Assembly: GCA_025997795.1 (NCBI GenBank)
Contig: BNVB01000010.1
Coordinates: 1-49,437, forward strand
From: Spirochaetia bacterium
GTDB taxonomy: Bacteria > Spirochaetota > Spirochaetia > Treponematales > Breznakiellaceae
Direction: 5' to 3'
Length of the DNA: 49,437 nucleotides
Part shown: one piece after another, positions 26,739-35,454 of the stretch
Numbering within the stretch: position 1 is the first letter of the stretch
Layout: every line of letters begins with the position of its first letter
Notes under the pieces: generated by a model
What the model saw: the letters and a program-made list of their open reading frames with translations, nothing else
Database searches by the model: none
What the model was told of the DNA's origin: nothing
Position numbers and translations under genes: made by a program

Positions 26739-28255
26739 TATACACTCCTTACGGTAATGGTATTTCCCTGCACCTTTACCACTTTGATTTCTCCGCCATT
26801 GTCCACAAAGGAACCGTCGGATTCAACCTGAAAAATTTCGCCTTCTATTTCTGCCTTGCCAATGGGATGAAGCGCCATCACGACTTTTCCTCTTTTTCCC
26901 ATAAGCTGCATATAATCCGAACTAACCCCGCCGTCATTCTGCCAGCCGCTTCCTTCGCTGGCGGTCTGGTCTATCCGGGTTTTCAACATCAGTATATCAA
27001 ACATCCGCGTCTTTGGTCCCAGGAGGGCAATAACCGCAATTCCTACAATTGCCGCCAAAAGTCCGGTGGACACCACAACAGCGTTCCGTCCCATAAGACC
27101 CCACTCCCATTCGAACCGGGGAATGATAAAGTCCTGCATTGACAGTATCAGGGAAAAGGCAATAAGCACAATACCGGCAATGCCGATAACACCGAACCCT
27201 GGGATAAGGAATATCTCCACCGCCAAAAGACCCAGACCCATCATAAAGAGGATAATTTCCAGGGAACCAACCCGGCCCAAAAGAAAGCTGGAACCAAAGA
27301 CCAGAACAAAACAGAGCAGCGCCGCCGTACCGGGAATGCCGAAACCGGGGCTCTGGAGTTCCATAAAAATCATGATAAGGCCGATAAGGATCAAAAGACC
27401 CTGTACCGGACCGGAAACCAGCAGGGAGATAACCGAATCGGAAGCGCTGGGGGTGCTTTCTTCCAGGATGTTTTTTGCTCCCAGGGCTGCAAGCAGTTCT
27501 ACCCGGTCGTCGGCCAGTCCCCGGGTAAGGCCGTAACGGTATGCTTCACCTGCGGTTAGGGAAAGAAGTTTTCCCGCGGGGGAAATAATTCCCACCCGGC
27601 GTATGGTTTTTGGCGCGCCTTCCTGGGCGGGCTTCATTCCTTCAAGCCGTTCCAGTTCCTGCAATGATAATACCCTGCTGGTACCGTCCACTTCGGTTTC
27701 CCAAAGTTCCACATCATAATCCACCATGGCAAGGGCAATGCCCATGGGGTAACCGTTCTTTTCCGCCAATGCGGCAATTTGGGAACGAACCGCCGCCACC
27801 GTTTTTTCTCCGGTACCTTCGGTTTTGCCGTCGGCTCCAATGGTTACCGGCGCGGCGGCCCCTATGGAAGTACCCTGGGCCATATAAATTTCCTGGCAGG
27901 AAAGGGCAATAAGCGCACCGGCGGACCAGCTTACCCCCATGGAAGTTTCGCTGTTCCGTACCCAGGCTACGGTTTTAGCTTTTTTGATCGACATGATAAA
28001 CGATGTGATCTGCAGTGCCGAATCGACCCGGCCGCCAAAGGTATCAATTTCAAAAATAAGGTACTGCGCTCCCCCTTCCAAAGCCCGCCGCGCTTCCCGG
28101 CGGACAAAGGTAACCAAAGATGGTTCAATATCCCCTTCAATAGGAATGATCCATGCCGAAACTTCTGTTTCTTCGGAAGCGCTCTCCTGGGCGGAAAGCG
28201 GTATCACAAGGAACACTACCAAAATAAACCATAAAAGAGCGCGGGGATTTTTCAT
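26738..28255 (-). CDS. NfeD-like membrane serine protease
   Basis: The 505-residue protein (from 28255) starts with a signal peptide (MKNPRALLWFILVVFLVIPLSAQ). A ClpP/SppA-like protease domain follows (about 35-230; EIDTFGGRVDSALQI and MGVSWSAGALIAL with the expected catalytic Ser). Next comes a membrane section of four to five helices (about 275-420) and a C-terminal OB-fold NfeD domain (about 445-505, GKRGKVVMALHPIGKAEI). It forms an operon with floA and probably cleaves membrane-stomatin partners. An in-frame ATG six codons upstream (28273) is an alternative start, but the signal peptide favours 28255; neither has a clear ribosome site. Confidence 0.92.
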   Translation of the reverse strand: MKNPRALLWFILVVFLVIPLSAQESASEETEVSAWIIPIEGDIEPSLVTFVRREARRALEGGAQYLIFEIDTFGGRVDSALQITSFIMSIKKAKTVAWVRNSETSMGVSWSAGALIALSCQEIYMAQGTSIGAAAPVTIGADGKTEGTGEKTVAAVRSQIAALAEKNGYPMGIALAMVDYDVELWETEVDGTSRVLSLQELERLEGMKPAQEGAPKTIRRVGIISPAGKLLSLTAGEAYRYGLTRGLADDRVELLAALGAKNILEESTPSASDSVISLLVSGPVQGLLILIGLIMIFMELQSPGFGIPGTAALLCFVLVFGSSFLLGRVGSLEIILFMMGLGLLAVEIFLIPGFGVIGIAGIVLIAFSLILSMQDFIIPRFEWEWGLMGRNAVVVSTGLLAAIVGIAVIALLGPKTRMFDILMLKTRIDQTASEGSGWQNDGGVSSDYMQLMGKRGKVVMALHPIGKAEIEGEIFQVESDGSFVDNGGEIKVVKVQGNTITVRSV

Positions 28256-28310
28256 AGAGTAAGTGTAGGGCATAAGCGGGGCTTAATCAACAACCCCGCC
28301 GCAAGCGGAC

Positions 28311-28339
28311 GGTATAGTACCCTGTTTTGCCTTTTACAA
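28311..28339 (-). promoter_or_regulatory. Candidate promoter of the nfeD-floA operon
   Basis: -35 TTGTAA (28334-28339), 17-nt spacer, -10 TATACC (28311-28316). The short leader carries a GCGGGG/CCCCGC hairpin (about 28276-28301) directly before the start region. Confidence 0.5.
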
Positions 28340-28401
28340 AAAAATTTTAAAAATATCCCCCGCGATACAAGCGCCGCGTTGGATAATGCCCTATATGTGG
28401 T

Positions 28402-29886
28402 ATGAAAACCCTATTTTGTTTAGTGTTATGTACTCTTTGCTGCTGGGGATTTGCAAAACCCTCCCCGGCGCTCCTCCCCGAATTCCTCTGGTCCTCTTCC
28501 TGGGAAACCAAGAAAAACAGTACCAGCCGGTTTGATTTTAAGCTTACTGCACCCGGACAGAACCTGAGCCTCCGGCTCCAGGTTCTGGACCGGCGGCTTG
28601 CCTCATCTATCGAAGCTTTTAAAGAAAGCTTCGATAGAGAAAGTACGGCGGGGGAAAAGACAATCACCCAGCCGGGGTTGGGATTGTATCACCTTACCAC
28701 TGGATCGCGGCTGCTCTATGGTGTGTTGGACAGCCACGGTCTTGCGTCCCGGATCCGCAATGTGTGGATCCGCGGCGCACCCTATGCAGAATCGCATTTG
28801 CCGTCCTTTGCGGATCTGAAAACCGCTCCCAGTTCCACCGCAGCGGCCCAGGTTTATACCTCACTGGAAAGTCCCGTCTTTTCCCTGGGGCCGGGAGAGC
28901 TGGGGGTCTTTAGTTCCCTGGTGGTCAATGATACCGCCGCCAACCGGGCGCCGGCTTTTACTGCCGGAGCCGATTATGTGATGAACAAGGCTGTAGTCCG
29001 TTTGGAGGGATTTTATACAAAACAGACATTACCTCCCCGCAGCGCTTCTCTTTGGTTCAGCGAAAAACCTCCCCTGCCCGAACGTGATACCCGGCTTTTT
29101 GCCGGCGGGGCATTTGTTTCGTTTCCAATCTTTGGTTTTGCCGCAGACCTGGCCCATTCGGAAACGTTTGCCTTTGGCAGCGGTTCCTACGGCAATCTGG
29201 GACTCCGTTTTGGGGACAAACCCTGGCGTTTTTCCCTGGCCCTGGATGGAGCAGAAAGCCGTTATGTGGATGCGGGCGGCGGCATTCCTGGTGCGGGACT
29301 GCGGGCTGCTGCACGGCTGGAACGGCAGAACAAGAAAGCGGGCCTTTTCCGGTTCAGCGCCCTAATCCGGGGACCGGGAGCAGAGGACTTTGCTTCCACG
29401 GCAAAAAGTTTTAACCGCCATTCACTGGAATTGTACTACCGTTTGCCAACAGCAAAGACAAATCTGGCCCTGAACCGCTTTTCCCTGTCCTGGGATCGGG
29501 ATGGCCGGGACAAGGGAAAAATCCTCAATACCGTCAGGGCCATGACGGCGCTGAAATGGGGACCAATTGGTACTGTAAGCGAAGGAAAGATAAGCTGGCT
29601 TCCGGACGCCCATGAATCGTACCGGATAAGCCAAAGTTTTTCCTGGACCACCGCTTCCTGGACTGCTGCACAAAAAAAATCCGCCGGAAAGGCAAAAAAA
29701 CAATCCTTTACCCTGGGAGTCAGCGCCAGGATTGGGTACGGCAAAACTGCGGGTAAGGATGGTGTTTGGGATACGTCAGTTTCAGCTTCGGTACGAGGAA
29801 AACGGAGCCGTTTTAGTCTTAAAGCGGCCAGCCCGCAATTCCCCAAAAAATGGGAATATACCCTTAGCTGGCGGATACAGCTGTAA
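28402..29886 (+). CDS. Putative outer-membrane beta-barrel protein
   Basis: The 494-residue protein has a signal peptide (MKTLFCLVLCTLCCWGFAKPSP). After it come many amphipathic strand-like stretches of 8-12 residues ending in aromatic residues (AGADYVMNKAVVRLEGFY, GGAFVSFPIFGFAADLAHSE, NLGLRFGDKPWRFSLALDG, LELYYRLP). It ends WEYTLSWRIQL, a plausible barrel-terminal strand. I recognise no named family; probably a spirochaete-specific surface or outer-membrane protein. Two palindromes sit near codons 55-80. It is divergent from nfeD and convergent with the SPOR gene. Confidence 0.7.
   Translation: MKTLFCLVLCTLCCWGFAKPSPALLPEFLWSSSWETKKNSTSRFDFKLTAPGQNLSLRLQVLDRRLASSIEAFKESFDRESTAGEKTITQPGLGLYHLTTGSRLLYGVLDSHGLASRIRNVWIRGAPYAESHLPSFADLKTAPSSTAAAQVYTSLESPVFSLGPGELGVFSSLVVNDTAANRAPAFTAGADYVMNKAVVRLEGFYTKQTLPPRSASLWFSEKPPLPERDTRLFAGGAFVSFPIFGFAADLAHSETFAFGSGSYGNLGLRFGDKPWRFSLALDGAESRYVDAGGGIPGAGLRAAARLERQNKKAGLFRFSALIRGPGAEDFASTAKSFNRHSLELYYRLPTAKTNLALNRFSLSWDRDGRDKGKILNTVRAMTALKWGPIGTVSEGKISWLPDAHESYRISQSFSWTTASWTAAQKKSAGKAKKQSFTLGVSARIGYGKTAGKDGVWDTSVSASVRGKRSRFSLKAASPQFPKKWEYTLSWRIQL
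28607..28637 (+). repeat. 13-bp-arm palindrome inside the outer-membrane gene
   Basis: Arms CTATCGAAGCTTT (28607-28619) and AAAGCTTCGATAG (28625-28637) are perfect around a 5-nt loop and code an SIEAFKESFDRE segment. Just before it, AACCTGAGCC (28561-28570) pairs with GGCTCCAGGTT (28574-28584) with one bulge. Confidence 0.7.
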
Positions 29887-29887
29887 G

Positions 29888-30553
29888 CTAGCGTTTTTTG
29901 GTTTGTGTATGCAGCAGCGTGTGTATAGGCGATCTTGTATCTTTAAAAGGAGCAAAAGCTTCGGCCTGCGGACCCGGTGGATCCACCGGGCTTGGGCTAT
30001 CGGGGGCCGGTTCAGGTTGAATTACTGGTGCCGGATTAAGCGGCGGGTCCGATGACGAACCGCTTGGTATCACTGAATTATTTGGTATCACTGAATTATT
30101 TGGTAACATTGAACTATCTGGTACCATTGCACTATCTGGTAACACTAAAGTGTCTGGCACTACCACAGGGCTTTTTGGAGGATCGATTTTCCTAGGCGGT
30201 GTGGTTATGTTTGTTTGTGCCGCTTCCCGAATAACCACTTCCTTAAAACCAGTGCAGCCCAGCAGATCAATGCAGGGCCGTAATTCAGAAGCGCGGAGTC
30301 CCGCAACAAAAACCCGTGTCAGGTTTCCGTGTTTTTCATAACTGGGCGAAAAACCTGCCTCTTTGATCCGCCCGGCAGCCTGTTCTATATTGGCGGTTTT
30401 GCGGAACGCTCCAACCTGCACATTGTATAAGGTACCTGTATCACAGCGGGGAATAACACCAATAATGTTAACATTCTGGGCAAAGGCAAAACCAGAACAC
30501 AAAAGACAGACTAAAATAACTACATACCTTATATGAACAAACGGTCTTTGCAT
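29888..30553 (-). CDS. SPOR-domain protein with a repetitive proline-rich tail
   Basis: The 221-residue protein has a signal peptide (about 1-26, VVILVCLLCSGFAFA). A SPOR domain follows (about 38-112, TLYNVQVGAFRKTANIEQAAGRIKEAGF), which binds denuded peptidoglycan glycans at division sites. The rest is a Pro/Asp/Ser tail with five six-residue units (LVLPDS, AMVPDS, SMLPNN, SVIPNN, SVIPSG) coded by 18-bp tandem repeats at about 30064-30153. It follows the peptidoglycan-binding gene by 11 nt and is the last gene of the uraA-to-SPOR run; the pairing suggests a joint role in the cell wall. Confidence 0.8.
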   Translation of the reverse strand: MQRPFVHIRYVVILVCLLCSGFAFAQNVNIIGVIPRCDTGTLYNVQVGAFRKTANIEQAAGRIKEAGFSPSYEKHGNLTRVFVAGLRASELRPCIDLLGCTGFKEVVIREAAQTNITTPPRKIDPPKSPVVVPDTLVLPDSAMVPDSSMLPNNSVIPNNSVIPSGSSSDPPLNPAPVIQPEPAPDSPSPVDPPGPQAEAFAPFKDTRSPIHTLLHTQTKKR

Positions 30554-30564
30554 AACGGACTCCT

Positions 30565-31494
30565 TTAGGGCGTTACAGCGCCAGGCGGTGTTAGGGGAAT
30601 CTTTGGCGCCAGATCTACCGGCGGTACGGGCGCTGGCGCAGGTACAGGCGCAGACGGCGGTACGGGCGGTGTTTGTACCGCCGACGGTGTTTGTGCCGAC
30701 GACGATGTTTGTGCCGCTGGCTGCGCTGGTGCGGCAGGCTCAGGCGGTGCGGGTACTTGCGCTGATGCCGCTGGCGTTTGCACCGCCGGATTCGTACCAA
30801 AGTCCGGAATAGGCGGAGACGGCGCCTTCAAGCCTGCTGAACCAATTCCTTCCCTAACCCTGTTGAGTATCCCTTCCAAAGCCGGATCTGCCTGGAGCCG
30901 CCCGCCGTTTTTCAGCTCCACCATATCCTTGGCTGTTTTAAGGTATATCCGTGTCCGGTAATCACCGTAGTAGACATCCTGAATAATAAAAACCGCATCG
31001 GCAAGGTAATACAACTTAAACCGGAATATAATAAGGCCTTCATTAACATGGCGAAAAGTAACGGTTTTTACTTCATCCTTTATGGTTCCGATTATCCACT
31101 CATCAAAATCGGCATTGGATCCATTCCGTCTGGAAGTCTCTGCAAAAGAATTCCCGGCATAGTTGTTAATAATGCTAATGTCCCTTAAAATGCCTTCCTC
31201 TTTGGTATCAAAGATCATGTTCCAAAAGGCCCTGGTAACCTTGCCGTCCCGGGGAAAGCCCATGTAATGCTGAATGGTTTTAACCGAAGCCTCGGTAAGA
31301 GGACCGTACCAGCCGTCGGCGGCGCCTGTTTTTTTAAACCCAAGAGAAAGGAGACGCCGCTGAACTTTGCTTACATCCGGACCGTTCATCCGCCGCTGTT
31401 GTAACTGGATAATCCGGGAAAAATCCTGTGCCGGGGTATCCGGCAATGCGAAAAACACAAACAATATAACAAACGTAACATAGCGTTTTTTCAT
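30565..31494 (-). CDS. Periplasmic peptidoglycan-binding protein
   Basis: The 309-residue protein has a signal peptide (MKKRYVTFVILFVFFALPDTPAQ). A PG_binding_1 domain follows (about 35-95; GPDVSKVQRRLLSLGF and GWYGPLTEASVKTIQHYMGF). A central domain of unknown type spans about 100-215, and a Pro/Ala/Gln tail is rich in QTP and VPAP units, probably a spacer. No catalytic motif is seen. It lies 29 nt after fliM and 11 nt before the SPOR gene. Its association with a flagellar switch gene may reflect anchoring of the periplasmic flagellum near peptidoglycan, but that is inference. Confidence 0.78.
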   Translation of the reverse strand: MKKRYVTFVILFVFFALPDTPAQDFSRIIQLQQRRMNGPDVSKVQRRLLSLGFKKTGAADGWYGPLTEASVKTIQHYMGFPRDGKVTRAFWNMIFDTKEEGILRDISIINNYAGNSFAETSRRNGSNADFDEWIIGTIKDEVKTVTFRHVNEGLIIFRFKLYYLADAVFIIQDVYYGDYRTRIYLKTAKDMVELKNGGRLQADPALEGILNRVREGIGSAGLKAPSPPIPDFGTNPAVQTPAASAQVPAPPEPAAPAQPAAQTSSSAQTPSAVQTPPVPPSAPVPAPAPVPPVDLAPKIPLTPPGAVTP

Positions 31495-31523
31495 TCCATG
31501 CTCCTTGCACCTGCATGCCAGGT

Positions 31524-32546
31524 TTATTCTGCTTCGGAATCCAGTTCTTCAAATTCTTCCTGTTCGATATTTTCCAGTTTTTTGGTAATTTGGACGGCCA
31601 TCTTTTTACCAATAACACCGGGACGGCACAAAAACTTTTTTTTGCTCCCCACATTAAGGGAAAATGGATCGCCAATTCGTACATTGTACAAATGGATAAT
31701 GTCTCCCTGCCGCAGGGAAATAACTTCTTTAATGGGAACCTGTATCCGTCCAATTTCCGCCGCTACCGGAACATCCACGGTGGTTAGTTTTTCTTTAAGC
31801 ACCGCGAGGTTTTCTGTGGTGGTGGTACGCCGGGCAGAAGAATACCAGAACTGAACCGAAAGTTTGTTTACAATCGGCTCTATCGTCAGGTAAGGTATGC
31901 AGAAGTTCATCATGCCTTCCACATCCCCCACTTTTGTTTCCAGGGTTACCAGGACCACCATGTCTGTGGGGGGCACAATCTGGGCAAACTGGGGGTTGGT
32001 GTCTATCTGCCCCAGTCGGGGGCGGAGGTCGATTACCTGGGTCCAGGCTTCCCGCATATTCCCCAAAAGCCGGACGATGATCCCCTCCATGACGGCGCTT
32101 TCGATGTCGGTAAGTTCATGCTGAGACTTGGTTCCCTCTCCGGTACCGCCAAAAAGCCGGTCGATGATCGAAAAGGTAATTGCCGGGTCAATCTCCAGAA
32201 TAGCATTCCCTTTAAGGGGGTCCATGTTAACAATCGCCAGCGTGGTGGGAGTGGGAATGGAGCGGATAAATTCCTCGTAGGTAAGCTGATCCACCGATGC
32301 CACATGGACATGGATCATGGACCGGAGCTGGGCAGAAAGGCTTGTGGTGGTAAGCCGGGCAAAGGTTTCGTGCATAATCGAAACGGTACGGATCTGTTCT
32401 TTGGAGAATTTGTCGGGCCGCTTAAAGTCGTATATTTTGATCTTGCGGGTATCTGCGGCGGGTTTAAAAACCTCCGGTTCCGTATCCCCGGCATTGATGG
32501 CGGTTAAGAGCTGGTCAATTTCATCCTGGGACAGAACTTCTGTCAA
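31524..32546 (-). CDS. fliM: Flagellar motor switch protein FliM
   Basis: The 340-residue protein is the middle ring of the flagellar C-ring and the site where CheY-phosphate acts. The N-terminal CheY-P-binding peptide is LSQDEIDQLLTAI (5-17). The CheC-like middle domain (about 45-230) contains RLTTTSLSAQLRS and the GGTGEG turn, and a SpoA domain closes the protein (about 250-325; VPIKEVISLRQGDIIHL and VGSKKKFLCRPGVIGKK). The acidic tail EQEEFEELDSEAE is typical. The start codon is TTG at 32546, overlapping the panE stop by four bases, so it is coupled to panE. No fliN or other flagellar gene is adjacent. Confidence 0.96.
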   Translation of the reverse strand: MTEVLSQDEIDQLLTAINAGDTEPEVFKPAADTRKIKIYDFKRPDKFSKEQIRTVSIMHETFARLTTTSLSAQLRSMIHVHVASVDQLTYEEFIRSIPTPTTLAIVNMDPLKGNAILEIDPAITFSIIDRLFGGTGEGTKSQHELTDIESAVMEGIIVRLLGNMREAWTQVIDLRPRLGQIDTNPQFAQIVPPTDMVVLVTLETKVGDVEGMMNFCIPYLTIEPIVNKLSVQFWYSSARRTTTTENLAVLKEKLTTVDVPVAAEIGRIQVPIKEVISLRQGDIIHLYNVRIGDPFSLNVGSKKKFLCRPGVIGKKMAVQITKKLENIEQEEFEELDSEAE

Positions 32547-33481
32547 ACAAAACCCCTTTCAAGGGCCCGCAGGGCCCGGTATAAAAGTTCATTTACCGGC
32601 GTGGGAATGCGGTGTTTTTTGCCATATTCCATTATTGCAAGACCAAACAGTTCTACCTCTGTTTTACGGCCCGCAAGCACATCCTGACACATAGAAGTAT
32701 AACCCTCATCATTCAATAATGCAACGGTAGTATACCACCTGGTTATGTCCTCTTCTCCCAGGTCAAGACCCTCTGCCCGCGAAATAAGGATTACCTCCCG
32801 CATGGCACTTTCCAGTATTTCCTGTGCTTCCGGCACAGCTTTGGGGTGGTTTTTCTTAAAGGCGCTGTAGGGCAGCCGGAGCAGGGCAGAAGTCTGGTTG
32901 GCCCCCACATTCATCATAAATTTGTACCAAAGGGTCCGTTTCATATCATGGGGATGATAGTCAAAAGGAAGTCCGGCGCGGGTAAAAAATTCAGCAATTT
33001 TTTTGTCCCGTTCGGTTTCCTGTGATTCGCCGTCACCAAAGTGGACAATACCCCGCTGAACAAAAACCGTCTTGCCGTCTTTGTGCTGGGCATCGGTACC
33101 AAGGATCATCCCCAGGGGAAGCCGCTTTTTGCCATAAACCGCTCCAATGGTTTCTTCACTGGTAATACCGTTTAAGAGGGAAAGGATTATCGTTTCAGGA
33201 CCAACAAAGGGTTTTATGTCTGCAATTATGTGATCAAGGTGATGGTTTTTAGAGGCAATGATGATAAGGTCAAAGGCCGTTCCTGTTTCGCCCGGCAGCC
33301 CGGCCAGGGTAAAATCGACCCTGGTTCCGTTGATCCACAGCCCGGCCCGGCGGTACCGTTCCAGCCGTTCGCCGGAAGCCAAAACCGCCACACAGCGGGG
33401 ATCGTAACGGTAAAAGGTATCCGCCACGGTAAGCCCCACCGCACCGGCTCCGGCGATAAGTACTGTTTTTAGGGTGCTCAT
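32543..33481 (-). CDS. panE: 2-dehydropantoate 2-reductase (ketopantoate reductase)
   Basis: The 312-residue enzyme reduces ketopantoate to pantoate with NADPH in pantothenate/CoA synthesis. The Rossmann loop is AGAGAVGLTVADTF (about 9-22). ASKNHHLDHIIADI and LLNGITSEETIGAVYG follow in the N-terminal domain, and the C-terminal helical domain has KFMMNVGANQTSALL (catalytic Lys plus the Asn motif) and SMCQDVLAGRKTEVE-LFG near 265-280. Length is normal. It lies 6 nt after uraA and overlaps fliM, so metabolism and motility genes share one transcript here. ATG at 33481 lacks a clear ribosome site. Confidence 0.92.
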   Translation of the reverse strand: MSTLKTVLIAGAGAVGLTVADTFYRYDPRCVAVLASGERLERYRRAGLWINGTRVDFTLAGLPGETGTAFDLIIIASKNHHLDHIIADIKPFVGPETIILSLLNGITSEETIGAVYGKKRLPLGMILGTDAQHKDGKTVFVQRGIVHFGDGESQETERDKKIAEFFTRAGLPFDYHPHDMKRTLWYKFMMNVGANQTSALLRLPYSAFKKNHPKAVPEAQEILESAMREVILISRAEGLDLGEEDITRWYTTVALLNDEGYTSMCQDVLAGRKTEVELFGLAIMEYGKKHRIPTPVNELLYRALRALERGFV

Positions 33482-33487
33482 AAGGGA

Positions 33488-34819
33488 TTAACTTTTTTTC
33501 TCCAGTTCCACTTCCCACATTTCTTCTTTGATGGTACCTCTGGTTACCGGGAAAATAAGATTAAGAACAATTCCCACCACGGTAGCCAGAGCAACACTGG
33601 CAAGCTGGAACTCAACATTTTCGGTTATACTAAAGGCAAGCCTTCCGCCGCCAATACCAATAACAAAAATAACCGACGAAATGGTAAGGTTCCGTTTATC
33701 CTTGTAATTGACTCCGCTTTCTACAAGAGTCCGTAGTCCCGACGAAGCGATAATCCCAAAGAGCAGCATGGAAATGCCCCCCATAACCGGGGTAGGTATG
33801 GTCCGGATAAGGGCGCCGAATTTTTGGAAGAACGAAAGAATTACCGCAATAAGCGCCGCGCCTCCTATGACCCACACCGAATAGACGTGGGTTATCGCCA
33901 TAACGCCGATGTTTTCCCCATAGGTGGTATTGGGCGGGCCGCCCCAAAAAGCAGCCCAGGCTGTGGCAATGCCGTCTCCCGCCAGAGTACGGTGAAGGCC
34001 GGGATTTTTGTAAAAATCCTGGCCAACAACTTTACTGGTTACCAGTGTATCTCCCAGGTGTTCGCAGATTGTCGCCAGGGATACAATCACAAAGGTAAGG
34101 ATCGGCACAAAAGAAAACTTGGGCGCCGCAAAGGACGGAAAGCTAAACCAGGGAGTATCCGCTACTATCTGGAAATCAATCAAATGATAGGCAGGAAAAA
34201 ACGAACCCATGATCAGGGTAAAAAGGTAACCTGCCACAAGTCCAATAAGTATGGGAATGATCGAGAAAAATCCTTTTAGAAAAATATTTGCCGCCACGGT
34301 AAATCCCAGGGTAACTGCGGCAATGGAAAAAAGAACCAGGCTATAGGCGCCATCGTGACCGCCGCCAACCTTCATGGCCATGTCCATGGCTGTGGGGGCC
34401 AGGTTAAGGCCGATAACCACAATTACCGAGCCAATGACCACCGGCGGCAGAGCCTTGTCGAGCCAGCCTTTACCGGCAAAACGGATGATAAGCCCCACGA
34501 TACAGTAAAAGATTCCTGCCGCCGCTGCGCCTCCCATGGCATAGGGCATTCCGTAGACGGCCCCTATGGATTGGATGGCCGGGATAAAAGCAAAGGAAGA
34601 ACCCAAAAAGGCGGGTACTCTGGCTCCGGTAAGAACGATGTAGATAAGAGTACCCGTACCAGCGGTAAAAAGCGCTGTGGAAGGATTTAACCCGGTAAGC
34701 AGCGGCACCAGAATTGTAGCGCCAAACATGGCAAATACATGCTGAATACTTAACGGAATCCATTTACCCAGCGGCGGCCTGTCTTGCGGACCCAAAACTT
34801 CTAGCTTACTTTTACTCAT
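33488..34819 (-). CDS. uraA: Uracil/xanthine permease (NCS2 family)
   Basis: The 443-residue inner-membrane proton symporter imports uracil (or another nucleobase). About 14 hydrophobic segments are visible. NCS2 features include the N-terminal QHVFAMFGATILVPLLTGL (26-44), FLGSSFAFIPAI, the substrate-site Glu region FVIVSLATICEHLGDT (about 238-252) and the loop GGPPNTTYGENIGVMAIT (about 288-305), which carries the second key Glu and is the classic family signature. First gene of the run uraA-panE-fliM; ATG follows AGGGAG. Confidence 0.94.
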   Translation of the reverse strand: MSKSKLEVLGPQDRPPLGKWIPLSIQHVFAMFGATILVPLLTGLNPSTALFTAGTGTLIYIVLTGARVPAFLGSSFAFIPAIQSIGAVYGMPYAMGGAAAAGIFYCIVGLIIRFAGKGWLDKALPPVVIGSVIVVIGLNLAPTAMDMAMKVGGGHDGAYSLVLFSIAAVTLGFTVAANIFLKGFFSIIPILIGLVAGYLFTLIMGSFFPAYHLIDFQIVADTPWFSFPSFAAPKFSFVPILTFVIVSLATICEHLGDTLVTSKVVGQDFYKNPGLHRTLAGDGIATAWAAFWGGPPNTTYGENIGVMAITHVYSVWVIGGAALIAVILSFFQKFGALIRTIPTPVMGGISMLLFGIIASSGLRTLVESGVNYKDKRNLTISSVIFVIGIGGGRLAFSITENVEFQLASVALATVVGIVLNLIFPVTRGTIKEEMWEVELEKKS

Positions 34820-34839
34820 TTTGCACTCCCTATGTATCT

Positions 34840-34870
34840 ATCATAGCGCATAATGATTCGCTGTTGTCAA
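34840..34870 (-). promoter_or_regulatory. Candidate promoter of the uraA run
   Basis: A perfect -35 TTGACA (34865-34870) and a -10 TATGAT (34840-34845). The spacer is 19 nt, longer than ideal, about 20 nt upstream of the uraA start region. Confidence 0.5.
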
Positions 34871-34911
34871 TGGCAAATCCATGTACTATAATTTGAATGT
34901 GGAGTAATAGC

Positions 34912-35445
34912 ATGAAAAAGAAAAAATGGATTGCTGGCCTTTTTCTACTTTTTCAATTTCCGCTTTTGGCGCAAGAAATCCCTCAAGAAATCCCTGCTGA
35001 AACAGCAATTGCTGCGGTCTCTAACGAAAACGACCCCGAGCTGGATATAGAAACCCTGCTTAGGGAGCGCATTATCGCGGTGGCCCAGGAATACCTGGAC
35101 GTTCCCTATAAATATGCCGGCAGTACCCCGGAAGGTTTTGACTGTACCGGTTTTATTTTTTTTGTTTACCGGGAAGCCGCCGGCATGGAAGTTTCCCGTT
35201 CCACTGTGGGTATGTGGAACAGCGGGAAAAAGCTGCCTCTGGCCGAGGTCCGCCCCGGGGATGTGCTGGTGTTTACCACCGTCCGGTCCGGCGCAAGCCA
35301 TGCGGGAATAGTGCTGGAAAACGGCCCCAATGGAGTTACCTTTATTCATGCCGCTTCCCAGGGTCCAAAAACCGGAGTAATTACTTCCAACCTTAATGAG
35401 CGTTACTACAAGACCCGGTTTATGGGCGCACGGAGCTATTTTTAA
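34912..35445 (+). CDS. NlpC/P60-family cell-wall peptidase
   Basis: The 177-residue secreted protein has a signal peptide (MKKKKWIAGLFLLFQFPLLAQ). A C40 peptidase domain (about 55-175) probably cuts gamma-D-Glu-diaminopimelate bonds in peptidoglycan. The catalytic Cys is in FDCTGFIFFVYRE (about 83) and the His in ASHAGIVLENG (about 134), with a third polar residue in FIHAASQG. The start at 34912 is chosen for the signal peptide and GGAG just upstream. It is a single gene between divergent uraA and the convergent oxidoreductase operon. Confidence 0.9.
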   Translation: MKKKKWIAGLFLLFQFPLLAQEIPQEIPAETAIAAVSNENDPELDIETLLRERIIAVAQEYLDVPYKYAGSTPEGFDCTGFIFFVYREAAGMEVSRSTVGMWNSGKKLPLAEVRPGDVLVFTTVRSGASHAGIVLENGPNGVTFIHAASQGPKTGVITSNLNERYYKTRFMGARSYF

Positions 35446-35454
35446 AGATACTGT

